Source of the DNA: Bacteroidales bacterium UBA1237
GTDB lineage: Bacteria; Bacteroidota; Bacteroidia; Bacteroidales; UBA932
Direction: 5' to 3'
Length of the DNA stretch: 20,387 bases
Assembly: GCA_002308935.1 (NCBI GenBank)
Contig: DBWN01000194.1
Span: 4,189 to 24,575, forward strand
Numbering within the stretch: the stretch's first letter is position 1; each line of letters begins with the position of its first letter. Positions 9,183 through 17,113 of this stretch are shown here, one piece after another. A model generated the notes under the pieces. It was not told where the DNA came from. It saw nothing but the letters and a program-made list of their open reading frames with translations, and searched no databases. A program made the translations under genes and the position numbers.

Positions 9183-11093
9183 ATGAAACGATCAGCACTT
9201 TCATTGGCTCTCGCCTTCACGATCCTGACGGTGTCCGCCCAAGACAAGAATTTCCACATTTTCCTCTGTTTCGGCCAGTCCAACATGGAAGGTAACGCCC
9301 GTATCGAATCCGTTGATTCGGTAGGGATCAGTGACAGGTTCCTGAACCTCTCTGCAGTGGATTTCTCCGACAAATCAAGGCAGAAAGGGAAATGGTACAA
9401 AGCGGTCCCTCCTCTTTGCCGGGAAAATACCGGTCTCACCCCGGTGGACTATTTCGGACGAACCCTTCTTGAGTATTTGCCACAAGACCACAAAGTAGGA
9501 GTAGTGCACGTGGCCATCGGCGGAATCAGCATCGACGGATTCATGGAGGACAGGATTGACGAGTACAGGAAGACCGCTCCTGACTGGATGGTCCCCATGC
9601 TGCAATCCTATGACAACCATCCATACAAAAGACTTGTCGAGATGGCGAAAATCGCCAAGAAGAAAGGCGTGATCTCCGGCATACTCCTGCATCAGGGAGA
9701 GACGAACACTGGTGATCCCGAGTGGTGCCGCAACGTAAAGAAGGTCTATGACAATCTTCTGAAAGATCTGGACCTGAAAGCCCAAGATGTCCCCCTGCTC
9801 GCCGGTGAGGTCGTAGCCGCAGACAGGGGCGGCATCTGCGCTTCAATGAACAAGATAATAGACACTCTGGACAGAGTGATCCCCACTGCACATACTGTCT
9901 TCTCGGACGGCATTACCCAGAATTTCGATTTCCTGCATTTCAACGCTGCCGGATACCGGGAACTCGGGAAAAGATATGCCGCAGAAATGCTCAAAATATG
10001 GGGTATACCTTATACGCCTGAGCAGGACTACCATCCTTCCTCTCCGGAATCCCCCCTTGTGAACGTTTCCAGCGGAAGCGTAACTTTCAACTTGAAGGCT
10101 CCGAATGCGGAATCAGTTCTGCTGTCCAGCCAGTTCATCAACGAACCTGTCCCCATGGAGAAAGGACGTGACGGACTTTGGACACTGACCATCAAACCCG
10201 AAAAGAGGGACATCTATCCCTACAATTTCATTGTTGACGGTGTCCAGATTTCGGATCCTCTCAATAGGGAGATATTCCCCAACGAGACGTTCAAAGCCAG
10301 TCTTGTCGAAATACCGGCTATGGCCTTCGGTCCGGATGCGGAGCCTTTCCTATACGAGACCCAAGACGTCCCTCATGGCAAAATGAGCTTCTGCACATAC
10401 AAATCCCCAGTCCTTGGCACCTGGAGACCGTTTGTGGCTTATACTCCTCCAGGATATGAGACCTCCGGTAAACATTATCCTGTATTCTACCTTATAAGCG
10501 GAACCACCGATACCGAGGAGACATGGTTCAGGGTTGGACGTCTCAATACAATCCTGGACAACCTCATCGCGAAGGGCAAGGCAGAGCCCATGATAGTCGT
10601 CATGCCCTACGGTAACATGGGGTCAACACCGATGCCCTCATCAATGGCGGCAACAAAGATGTACACCTCTTTCACAGAGGAACTTACTGAGGGAATAATG
10701 CCCTATGTCGAAAAGGAATTCCGAACAATTAATGACAGGGAACACCGTGCGATTGCCGGGTTCTCCAGGGGTGGAGGTCAGTCACTATTCAGCGCTTTAT
10801 CACGCCCGGAGCTATTCTCCTGGCTTGCCTCATACAGCGCTTATCTTACCCCGGAGATGATGGACAGCTGCTTCCCTCAATACGGAAAGGATCCCTCTCT
10901 TCTGAATGACCGGTTCAATCTCGTATGGTATGGGGTGGGAAACGAAGACTTCTTGTACCCCTCAGTAGTAGAGAATCGTAAATATTTGGACTCCAAGGGT
11001 ATCCATCATGAAGACATGACCACCGCAGGAGGACATACCTGGATGAACGCCCGGACATATCTCATCGAAACATTGCAAAAATTCTTCAAATGA
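9183..11093 (+). CDS. Fused CE6-CE1 carbohydrate esterase (acetyl-xylan esterase plus feruloyl/acetyl esterase)
   Basis: Bifunctional secreted esterase, 636 residues, with a signal peptide ending VSA before Gln20. Residues 21-275 form an SGNH/CE6-type acetylesterase: nucleophile Ser33 in FGQSNMEG, a central LHQGETN block, and the Asp249-x-x-His252 pair in FDFLHFNAAGY. Residues about 290-375 look like an E-set/CBM48-like sandwich. Residues 395-636 are a CE1 alpha/beta hydrolase with Ser528 in AGFSRGG, likely acid Asp589 in GNEDF and His618 in GGHTW. Fused CE6-CE1 acetyl-feruloyl esterases are known from Bacteroidetes such as B. ovatus, and this order matches. Expected roles are removal of acetyl and hydroxycinnamoyl groups from xylan. 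The ATG at 9183 is chosen because it starts the signal peptide; an upstream GTG at 9144 lies inside the stem-loop. The stop overlaps the next start. Confidence 0.9.
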   Translation: MKRSALSLALAFTILTVSAQDKNFHIFLCFGQSNMEGNARIESVDSVGISDRFLNLSAVDFSDKSRQKGKWYKAVPPLCRENTGLTPVDYFGRTLLEYLPQDHKVGVVHVAIGGISIDGFMEDRIDEYRKTAPDWMVPMLQSYDNHPYKRLVEMAKIAKKKGVISGILLHQGETNTGDPEWCRNVKKVYDNLLKDLDLKAQDVPLLAGEVVAADRGGICASMNKIIDTLDRVIPTAHTVFSDGITQNFDFLHFNAAGYRELGKRYAAEMLKIWGIPYTPEQDYHPSSPESPLVNVSSGSVTFNLKAPNAESVLLSSQFINEPVPMEKGRDGLWTLTIKPEKRDIYPYNFIVDGVQISDPLNREIFPNETFKASLVEIPAMAFGPDAEPFLYETQDVPHGKMSFCTYKSPVLGTWRPFVAYTPPGYETSGKHYPVFYLISGTTDTEETWFRVGRLNTILDNLIAKGKAEPMIVVMPYGNMGSTPMPSSMAATKMYTSFTEELTEGIMPYVEKEFRTINDREHRAIAGFSRGGGQSLFSALSRPELFSWLASYSAYLTPEMMDSCFPQYGKDPSLLNDRFNLVWYGVGNEDFLYPSVVENRKYLDSKGIHHEDMTTAGGHTWMNARTYLIETLQKFFK

Positions 11094-12226
11094 AAAGACA
11101 GATTCTGACACTGGCGGCACTTTTCATCGGATTGGCCGCAACGGCCCAGACGCTTCCCGGCGTTTCCGCCCAAACAAACATACCCGCAAAGCAGTATCCT
11201 TGCGTTGACGAACAAGGACGCGCCACCTTCCAAGTCGTAGCCCCAACTGCCAATGAGGTGCTCGTTGACATCTGCAACACCAAATACCCCATGACCAAAA
11301 ACGACCAGGGAGTCTGGGAAGTCACCACAGATCCCCTTGTCGTAGGTTTCCATTATTACGCCTTGAACGTGGACGGAGTCAGAGTCAACGACCCATTCAG
11401 TGAAACCTTCTACGGATGCAGCCAGCAGACCAGCGGAATAGAGATTCCCGAAAAACCGGAAGTCGCCGCATATTACACTTATGACAAGAATATTCCGCAC
11501 GGGCAGGTCAGGGAATGCCAGTACTGGAGTGAAATTGAAGGCAGGGTCCGCCGCTGCTATGTCTACACTCCAGCCGAGTACGAGACTTCCGGGAAATCCT
11601 ATCCTGTACTTTATCTTCAGCATGGAATGGGAGAAGACGAAAGGGGCTGGCATCAGCAAGGGAAGATGGCCAACATCCTTGACAACCAGATAGCCAGCGG
11701 AAAGGCAGTACCGATGATTGTAGTCATGGACTACGGAAACTGCGGATACGGCTTCGGGGACATCCCCGGAGAATCTTTCGAGAGTTTCGGAGCGTCATTC
11801 TATCCGATTCTCCTGGGTGAGATAATCCCTTTCATCGAAAAGACTTTCAGAGTAAAGACCGACCGCGAAAGCCGGGCCATGGCCGGACTCTCTTGGGGCG
11901 GACACCAGACTTTTGACGTTGCCCTCGGAAACCTTGACAAGTTCGCCTATATCGGAACATTCAGCGGAGCCATTTTCATGATGCCCGGAACAGACATGAA
12001 GACTTTGTACGACGGAGTTTTCGCCGATGCCTCCTCTTTCAACAAAAAAGTGAAAGTCCTGTTCATGGGAATGGGCTCAGAAGAGAACTTCGGAGCGGAC
12101 ACCTTCTGCAAAAGCCTCTCTGAAATCGGAATAAACAACACCTATTTCGAATCTCCCGGAACCGCTCACGAATGGTTGACATGGAGGCGTTGCCTCAATG
12201 CGTTCATACCTTTGATCTTCAGATAA
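11090..12226 (+). CDS. Secreted CE1-type esterase with N-terminal E-set domain (feruloyl or acetyl-xylan esterase)
   Basis: 378 residues with a signal peptide ending ATA before Gln20. Residues about 40-105 are an E-set/CBM48-like sandwich (RATFQVVAPTANEVLVDI) and residues 130-378 are a CE1 hydrolase. Seen are the oxyanion segment YLQHGMGEDERGW, nucleophile Ser268 in AGLSWGG and His360 in GTAHEW. The position of the catalytic acid is occupied by Glu331-Glu332 (GSEENF) rather than the usual Asp. The two-domain layout and several segments, such as YETSGK and MIVVM.YGN, repeat those of the upstream CE6-CE1 protein, so the two CE1 modules are paralogs. The start overlaps the upstream stop as ATGA, implying translational coupling. 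The substrate, feruloyl or acetyl, cannot be decided from sequence alone. Confidence 0.88.
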   Translation: MKRQILTLAALFIGLAATAQTLPGVSAQTNIPAKQYPCVDEQGRATFQVVAPTANEVLVDICNTKYPMTKNDQGVWEVTTDPLVVGFHYYALNVDGVRVNDPFSETFYGCSQQTSGIEIPEKPEVAAYYTYDKNIPHGQVRECQYWSEIEGRVRRCYVYTPAEYETSGKSYPVLYLQHGMGEDERGWHQQGKMANILDNQIASGKAVPMIVVMDYGNCGYGFGDIPGESFESFGASFYPILLGEIIPFIEKTFRVKTDRESRAMAGLSWGGHQTFDVALGNLDKFAYIGTFSGAIFMMPGTDMKTLYDGVFADASSFNKKVKVLFMGMGSEENFGADTFCKSLSEIGINNTYFESPGTAHEWLTWRRCLNAFIPLIFR

Positions 12227-12327
12227 GATAATCGTTGCGGCAGACAACGCGGTCAGCTCTCTTGTGGTCTGAATCATATTTGACAGTAATTGAAACAGGC
12301 CTTGTCAACACGGAGGGCCAAAGGGTT

Positions 12328-12335
12328 TATTTTTG
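12328..12335 (+). promoter_or_regulatory. Candidate internal promoter (-7 element) ahead of the GH43 cassette
   Basis: TATTTTTG fits TAnnTTTG, and CTTG at 12301-12304 lies near the -33 position as a one-base variant of TTTG. A start near 12342 would leave a leader of about 20 bases before the ATG at 12363. The element sits in the only gap above 100 bases between the esterases and the GH43 genes. The rest of 12227-12362 holds only a weak 5-base hairpin (12233-12249). Confidence 0.42.
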
Positions 12336-12362
12336 CAAATATATCAAATCAACAGTTTTCAA

Positions 12363-13682
12363 ATGAGACGACTCCTTATAATCCTGACAGTATTGACACT
12401 CGGGGCCATGGGACTCTCCGCCCAGAATCCCGTCATAAGGGACCAGTACACGGCAGACCCGACCGCCCGCGTATTCGGCGGCAAGGTGTGGCTCTATGCG
12501 TCGCATGACATAATAAGTCCGGTAGAACCGGAGCGCAGATGGTTCTGCATGGCAGATTACCACGTTTTCTCTTCGGAGGACCTTATGCAATGGACCGACC
12601 ATGGAGTAATACTCAGCCAGGAAAACGTTCCCTGGGGCAATCCCAAAGGTTATTCGATGTGGGCTCCTGACTGCGTGGAAAAGAACGGCAAATATTATTT
12701 CGTGTTCCCCAACGCCCCTGCAGAAGGGTTCGGTTTCGCGATCGGAGTAGCAGTGGCTGATTCTCCCCAAGGACCTTACAAGCCCCGTGAGAAAGCCATC
12801 CCTGGAGTAATCGGGATAGACCCTTGCGTACTTCAGGCATCTGACGGCAACACCTATATCTACTGGTCTGGAATGGGTCTTCAGGGCGCCAAGATAAATG
12901 ATGACCTCACCGCTCTTGAAGGAGCTCCGGTACAGTTGGACAAACCGCTGCCGGAAGGTTTCAAGGAAGGACCGTTCATATTTGAAAGAGAAGGCCGCTT
13001 CTATCTCACTTACCCCTGGGTGCAGGACAAGACAGAGACCCTCGCCTATGCGATGAGCGACAATCCGCTCGGACCTTACGAGTTCAAAGGCATCATTATG
13101 GCCCAATCCCCCAACGAATGCTGGACAAACCACCATTCCCTCGTTGAATACAAGGGACAGTGGTATCTTTTCTATCACCATAACGACTACTCCCCGAGCT
13201 TCGACAAGAACAGGTCTGTCAGAATCGACAAGGTCATCTTCAACGAGGACGGAACTATTCAGCCGGTGACACCCACATTCCGTGGCGTAGGCATCACTCC
13301 TGCAATGAGCCTCATCCAGATAGACCGGTACAGCGCTATTTACCATCTCGGTACAAGCCTCGGATTCATGAACCCCGAAAAGCCTTTCGAAGGATGGTAT
13401 ATCAGCCTTGCCCAAAGCGGTGCTTGGGTCCGTTATGACAATGTCGATTTCGGCGAAACCGCACCGAAGAACATTACCTTCAGGTATAAAGCACCTAAAG
13501 GCTGCAAGGTGACCGTCTGGCTTGGAGAGGAAGAGCACTTCGGGCCTTATGACCTCCCCGCCTCCGGAGATTTCGTGACAGCAAAGATTCCCGCAGGGAA
13601 AGACGTCACCGGTCTTCAGAGCCTGAAACTCACCCTGGATTCAGGAGAAGACGTGAAATTTGATTGGATTTCATTTGACTGA
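12363..13682 (+). CDS. Secreted GH43 glycosidase with C-terminal CBM6-like module
   Basis: Likely alpha-L-arabinofuranosidase or beta-xylosidase acting on xylan side chains or oligosaccharides. 439 residues; signal peptide ending LSA before Gln21. The five-bladed propeller spans about 22-310 with the three GH43 acids visible: Asp32 in YTADPT (general base), Asp153 in GIDPCVL (pKa modulator) and Glu202 in FKEGPF (general acid). Residues about 315-439 resemble CBM6: an N-terminal pattern around IQIDRYSAIY, then SGAWVRYDNVDFG and the ending KFDWISFD. The ATG at 12363 is preferred since it begins the signal peptide; an upstream in-frame codon at 12333 lies inside the promoter-like element. It is followed by a second GH43 gene after 11 bases, with which it shares the YTADP beginning, suggesting old duplication. 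The GH43 subfamily was not determined. Confidence 0.88.
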   Translation: MRRLLIILTVLTLGAMGLSAQNPVIRDQYTADPTARVFGGKVWLYASHDIISPVEPERRWFCMADYHVFSSEDLMQWTDHGVILSQENVPWGNPKGYSMWAPDCVEKNGKYYFVFPNAPAEGFGFAIGVAVADSPQGPYKPREKAIPGVIGIDPCVLQASDGNTYIYWSGMGLQGAKINDDLTALEGAPVQLDKPLPEGFKEGPFIFEREGRFYLTYPWVQDKTETLAYAMSDNPLGPYEFKGIIMAQSPNECWTNHHSLVEYKGQWYLFYHHNDYSPSFDKNRSVRIDKVIFNEDGTIQPVTPTFRGVGITPAMSLIQIDRYSAIYHLGTSLGFMNPEKPFEGWYISLAQSGAWVRYDNVDFGETAPKNITFRYKAPKGCKVTVWLGEEEHFGPYDLPASGDFVTAKIPAGKDVTGLQSLKLTLDSGEDVKFDWISFD

Positions 13683-13693
13683 TAACTGACATC

Positions 13694-14698
13694 ATGAAAC
13701 GGATTTGCATCTTATCCATCCTCGTTATTGCCGCCTGCTCCCAAAAAAATGGTGGCGAAAACACCTTCGTAAACGAAGGAAACCCCCTTGTCAGAGAATG
13801 TTACACGGCGGACCCCGCCCCGATGATCTCTTCTGACGGAAGACTCTATCTTTTCTGCGGGCACGATGAACAGTTCGATGACAAGCCCGGATACGAAGGG
13901 AAATACGGCTTCAACATAACAGAATGGCTGTGCTTCTCAACTTCTGACATGAAGACCTGGACCTCACACGGCGTCGCAATGAAACCGACGGATTTCAGTT
14001 GGGCCGTAGGTGAAGCCTGGGCGTCACAGTGCATCGAAGTGGACGGCAAATTCTATTTCTTCGTCTCGTGCCAAAGCGGAGATCCGGACTGCAAGGCGAT
14101 CGGGGTCGCCGTGGCAGACAGGCCTGAAGGGCCATACAAAGATGCCATCGGGAAAGCCCTTATCCTTGATGACATGACTCCTAACGGACCGCGCGGATGG
14201 TGGAACGACTTCGATCCCACTGTCATGATAGATGATGACGGCACTCCTTGGCTGTGCTGGGGCAACGGGACATGTTTCCTTGCACCTCTCGATAAGAGCA
14301 TGACCGCTCTTGCCGGAGAAATCAGGACAATTCCTATGGAGAACTACGTTGAAGGACCCTGGCTTTACAAGCGCAACGGCCATTATTACAACGTCTACGC
14401 TTCAATGGGTGAAGACGGTGGAGAAACCATTTCCTATGCGATGGCCGACAACATCGAAGGGCCTTGGGAGTTCAAGGGAGAGTTGACCGGACAGGCGAAG
14501 GACAGTTTCACAATCCACCCCGGAGTCATTGATTTCATGGGACACAGCTACCTTTTCTACCATAATTCCACCCTGTCGCTCGACGGATACGGTCCTGCGA
14601 CCGGCAGAAGAAGTGTCTGCGTCGATGAACTTCACTACAACCCGGACGGGACGATGCAGTACGTAGAACAAACAACCGAAGGGATATCCCTCCAATAA
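13694..14698 (+). CDS. GH43 glycosidase, lipoprotein, single catalytic domain
   Basis: 334 residues with a short lipoprotein signal: lipobox VIAAC, Cys15. The rest is one GH43 propeller without added module. Catalytic acids: Asp40 in YTADPAP, Asp174 in NDFDPTV and Glu220 in YVEGPW. The His-containing FTIHPGVIDF segment (about 272-281) matches the usual metal-binding His region of the family. Expected activity is beta-xylosidase or alpha-L-arabinofuranosidase. The residues after the lipid cysteine (SQKNGG) are not acidic, so a periplasm-facing anchor is more likely than a surface position. Gaps are 11 bases to the gene before and 12 to the gene after, within one operon. Confidence 0.87.
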   Translation: MKRICILSILVIAACSQKNGGENTFVNEGNPLVRECYTADPAPMISSDGRLYLFCGHDEQFDDKPGYEGKYGFNITEWLCFSTSDMKTWTSHGVAMKPTDFSWAVGEAWASQCIEVDGKFYFFVSCQSGDPDCKAIGVAVADRPEGPYKDAIGKALILDDMTPNGPRGWWNDFDPTVMIDDDGTPWLCWGNGTCFLAPLDKSMTALAGEIRTIPMENYVEGPWLYKRNGHYYNVYASMGEDGGETISYAMADNIEGPWEFKGELTGQAKDSFTIHPGVIDFMGHSYLFYHNSTLSLDGYGPATGRRSVCVDELHYNPDGTMQYVEQTTEGISLQ

Positions 14699-14710
14699 TC
14701 AGGAACCAAA

Positions 14711-16387
14711 ATGAGACTGCTGAATTATTGTTGTATTATAGCTGGAGGCGCACTAATGATGGCATGCAAGCCGGCTTTGCAGACGGGAGCCGCGTATTTC
14801 GAGAATTTCACGTACGAGGGTAATGATGCGATTTACGCTGACAATCCTCTCCCGGGAAAGGATGCCGTCTACAACCCCATACTGCCCGGATGGTATTCGG
14901 ATCCGAGCATGTGTACGAACGGAGAAGGTGACTACTATCTGGTGACATCCACTTTCAGCTACTTCCCTGGAGTTCCCATTTTCCATAGCCGGGATCTTGT
15001 GAATTGGAAGCAGATCGGAAATGTCCTTGACAGGCCATCCCAGCTGGTCGGTCTCGACCGTCAGCATATAAGCGGTGGAATCTTCGCCCCCGACATCAAG
15101 TACAATCCCGCCAACAAGACTTACTACATGATCACAACCAACGTCGGTGCGGGAAATTTCGTGGTGAAGACGAAAGACCCTGCCGGTCCCTGGTCGGATC
15201 CGATTCTCCTTCCTCAGGTTCAAGGTATCGACCCTTCCCTTTTCTTTGATGAAGACGGAAAGGCGTACATCGTGAACAATGATGACGCTCCTGACGGGAA
15301 ACCCGAATACGACGGTCACAGGACTATCCGCATCGTCGAATACGATACTGAGAACGACTGCACTGTCGGAGAGCGCAAGATCATCATCAACAAAGGGGTT
15401 GATCCTTCCAAGAAGCCTATTTGGATTGAAGGGCCGCACCTTTACAAGATCGGAGGCAAGTATTACCTGATGGCCGCAGAAGGAGGAACCGGAGACATGC
15501 ATTCCGAGGTGATTTTCAGGAGTGATTCTCCGATGGAAGGCTATGAACCTTGGGGAAAGAACCCGATCCTTACCCAGCGCCATCTTCCCGCAGACAGGAC
15601 GGACCCCGTCACTTGTGCAGGTCATGCTGATATCCTGCAGACACCTGAAGGTGATTGGTGGGCAGTATTTCTTGGATGCCGCCCTAACCGTAAAGGTTTC
15701 GAGAACCTCGGAAGAGAAACCTTCATGATGCCCGTAAGGTGGTCTGAGGACGGATTCCCCATCATTACTGAAGGGGATGAGACGGTTCCCGTTGTCGTAC
15801 GTCATCCCGGAACCTCCGCTGGTGACAATCCCACTTTCGGGAACTTCAAGACCACCGATGAATTCGACGGAAACGCCCTTGGAATGGAATGGATGACTCT
15901 CCGAGGACCCGCAGACGACCTGTACTCCTTTGATAAAGGGAACCTTGTACTCAAGTGCTCAGAAAAGAGCGCGACCCAGTATGAGACTCCTTCCCTTGTG
16001 CTCCGCAGAATACAGCACCACGTCTTCAGCGCCTCCACAAAGATGAGGTTCACTCCTACAGGTGAAGAGGCTGCAGGGCTTCTGCTTTTCAAGGACGAAA
16101 GGCATCAGTATTTCCTGAAAGTCTGCCTGGTAGGTGGAGAAAAAGCTGTTGTCGTGGAGAAAATCGGGGCTGAGCCTTCAGTTCTGGGCACTGTCTTCCT
16201 GAAAGACACTTCTTCCCCTGTGGAACTCTTCATAAACTCAAAGGACGGACTGTCGTTCAATTTCCTGTGCGCCACAAGCGGCAAAGAGCCTGAGCCCGTC
16301 GCTCAAGAAGCGGACGCATCATATCTCTCAACAGCTGTCGCAGGCGGATTCACAGGAACTACGGTCGGACCATACGCAATAAAATGA
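14711..16387 (+). CDS. GH43 beta-xylosidase/arabinofuranosidase with C-terminal beta-sandwich, lipoprotein
   Basis: 558 residues; lipoprotein signal with lipobox LMMAC and Cys19. The N-terminal propeller carries the familiar NPILPGWYSDPS start (Asp64 as base), then TSTFSYFPGVPIFHSRDLVNW, Asp174 in GIDPSLFF and Glu240 in WIEGPH. Residues about 380-558 form a concanavalin-like sandwich starting DEFDGNALGMEW, the usual C-terminal partner in this GH43 type, which helps shape the active site. Length and order match the beta-xylosidase/alpha-arabinofuranosidase group of GH43; subfamily 12 is my best guess. An SD-like AGGAA (14701-14705) precedes the ATG, unusual among these genes. It follows the previous gene by 12 bases and precedes the next by 7. 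Confidence 0.9.
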   Translation: MRLLNYCCIIAGGALMMACKPALQTGAAYFENFTYEGNDAIYADNPLPGKDAVYNPILPGWYSDPSMCTNGEGDYYLVTSTFSYFPGVPIFHSRDLVNWKQIGNVLDRPSQLVGLDRQHISGGIFAPDIKYNPANKTYYMITTNVGAGNFVVKTKDPAGPWSDPILLPQVQGIDPSLFFDEDGKAYIVNNDDAPDGKPEYDGHRTIRIVEYDTENDCTVGERKIIINKGVDPSKKPIWIEGPHLYKIGGKYYLMAAEGGTGDMHSEVIFRSDSPMEGYEPWGKNPILTQRHLPADRTDPVTCAGHADILQTPEGDWWAVFLGCRPNRKGFENLGRETFMMPVRWSEDGFPIITEGDETVPVVVRHPGTSAGDNPTFGNFKTTDEFDGNALGMEWMTLRGPADDLYSFDKGNLVLKCSEKSATQYETPSLVLRRIQHHVFSASTKMRFTPTGEEAAGLLLFKDERHQYFLKVCLVGGEKAVVVEKIGAEPSVLGTVFLKDTSSPVELFINSKDGLSFNFLCATSGKEPEPVAQEADASYLSTAVAGGFTGTTVGPYAIK

Positions 16388-16394
16388 ATCACCG

Positions 16395-17108
16395 ATGAAA
16401 AGATCATTACGGTACCTTTTTACAGCGGCACTCATCGCTTTGATATGCCTGAGCGCTGATGCCCGAAAGAAAAACGCGCAGGGCGTTGTAGCCGGCCATC
16501 CGGCATTGGCTCCATATTTTTCAGACCCGGAAGGGGATTCTTTAGCTCCAGACAATCAAGGTTTCATACGCAGGTGGCTTCTTCTTGAACCGATCCTGAA
16601 ACCGAACCGGACCAACACTGTTTTCACAGACAGCTACATCCGTGAAACCTTCGGACAAGAGATGTTCCCTGGCTACCTCACCGTTCTTCCTGAAAACGGA
16701 AAAAGCGTAAAGGTGGGTGATGAGACCCTCACTTGGCACGCCCTTGACAGCAAACTTTTCAATGTCAAACTTTACCGTTACGCTACAGGAATGGAGAAAG
16801 AACGGTATGGAATCATCTTCTGGGCCGTCACAGTACTTGATGTCCCCGAGACGTTGGAAAATGTCCGCCTGTCAGCAGGGTCAAACTCCGCTTCGATGTG
16901 GTGGCTTGACGGAAAGGAAGTTCTCATCCTTTCCGGAGACCGGAGAATGGTCATGGATGACGGCGCCTCTTCAAGGCTTACCCTCACAAAAGGAAGGCAT
17001 ATCCTCAGATGTGCGGTAATAAACGGCCCGGGAATGAGTGATTTCTGCGTCCGTTTCGTCGATGAGTCCGGGAAACCGGTGACTTCTTTCAAAACCCTTA
17101 ACAAGTAG
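16395..17108 (+). CDS. Small secreted beta-rich protein of unknown function, possible carbohydrate-binding accessory
   Basis: 237 residues with a signal peptide (about 1-23, ending ADA). No catalytic motif is recognised. The N-terminal part has the segment GFIRRWLLLEPI (56-67), resembling non-catalytic domains attached to some PUL esterases and hydrolases. The second half looks like a PA14/galactose-binding-like sandwich: VRLSAGSNSASMWWLDGKEV (157-176), then LTKGRHILRCAVINGPG (197-213) and a final strand pair FCVRFVDESGKP. The tight spacing, 7 bases after one GH43 gene and 5 before another, shows it is expressed with them. A glycan-binding or enzyme-partner role is inferred. It is the least explained protein of the locus. 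Confidence 0.75.
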   Translation: MKRSLRYLFTAALIALICLSADARKKNAQGVVAGHPALAPYFSDPEGDSLAPDNQGFIRRWLLLEPILKPNRTNTVFTDSYIRETFGQEMFPGYLTVLPENGKSVKVGDETLTWHALDSKLFNVKLYRYATGMEKERYGIIFWAVTVLDVPETLENVRLSAGSNSASMWWLDGKEVLILSGDRRMVMDDGASSRLTLTKGRHILRCAVINGPGMSDFCVRFVDESGKPVTSFKTLNK

Positions 17109-17113
17109 GCGAC

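Noticed and set aside
11006..11659. Minus-strand open frame spanning the junction of the two esterase genes
   Set aside because: Both plus-strand genes are complete here with an ATGA overlap; the antisense frame shows no family features.
12333..12362. Upstream in-frame start adding 10 residues to the first GH43 protein
   Set aside because: The codon lies inside the candidate -7 element, and the signal peptide begins properly at 12363.
12327..13538. Open frame of about 400 codons on the minus strand, antisense to the first GH43 gene
   Set aside because: The plus-strand frame encodes a complete GH43 with signal peptide and all catalytic acids. The antisense frame has no recognisable domain and reflects codon composition.
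14753..15805. Open frame of about 350 codons on the minus strand, antisense to the third GH43 gene
   Set aside because: It lies wholly inside a clear GH43 gene on the other strand and shows no family motif; treated as a coding shadow.
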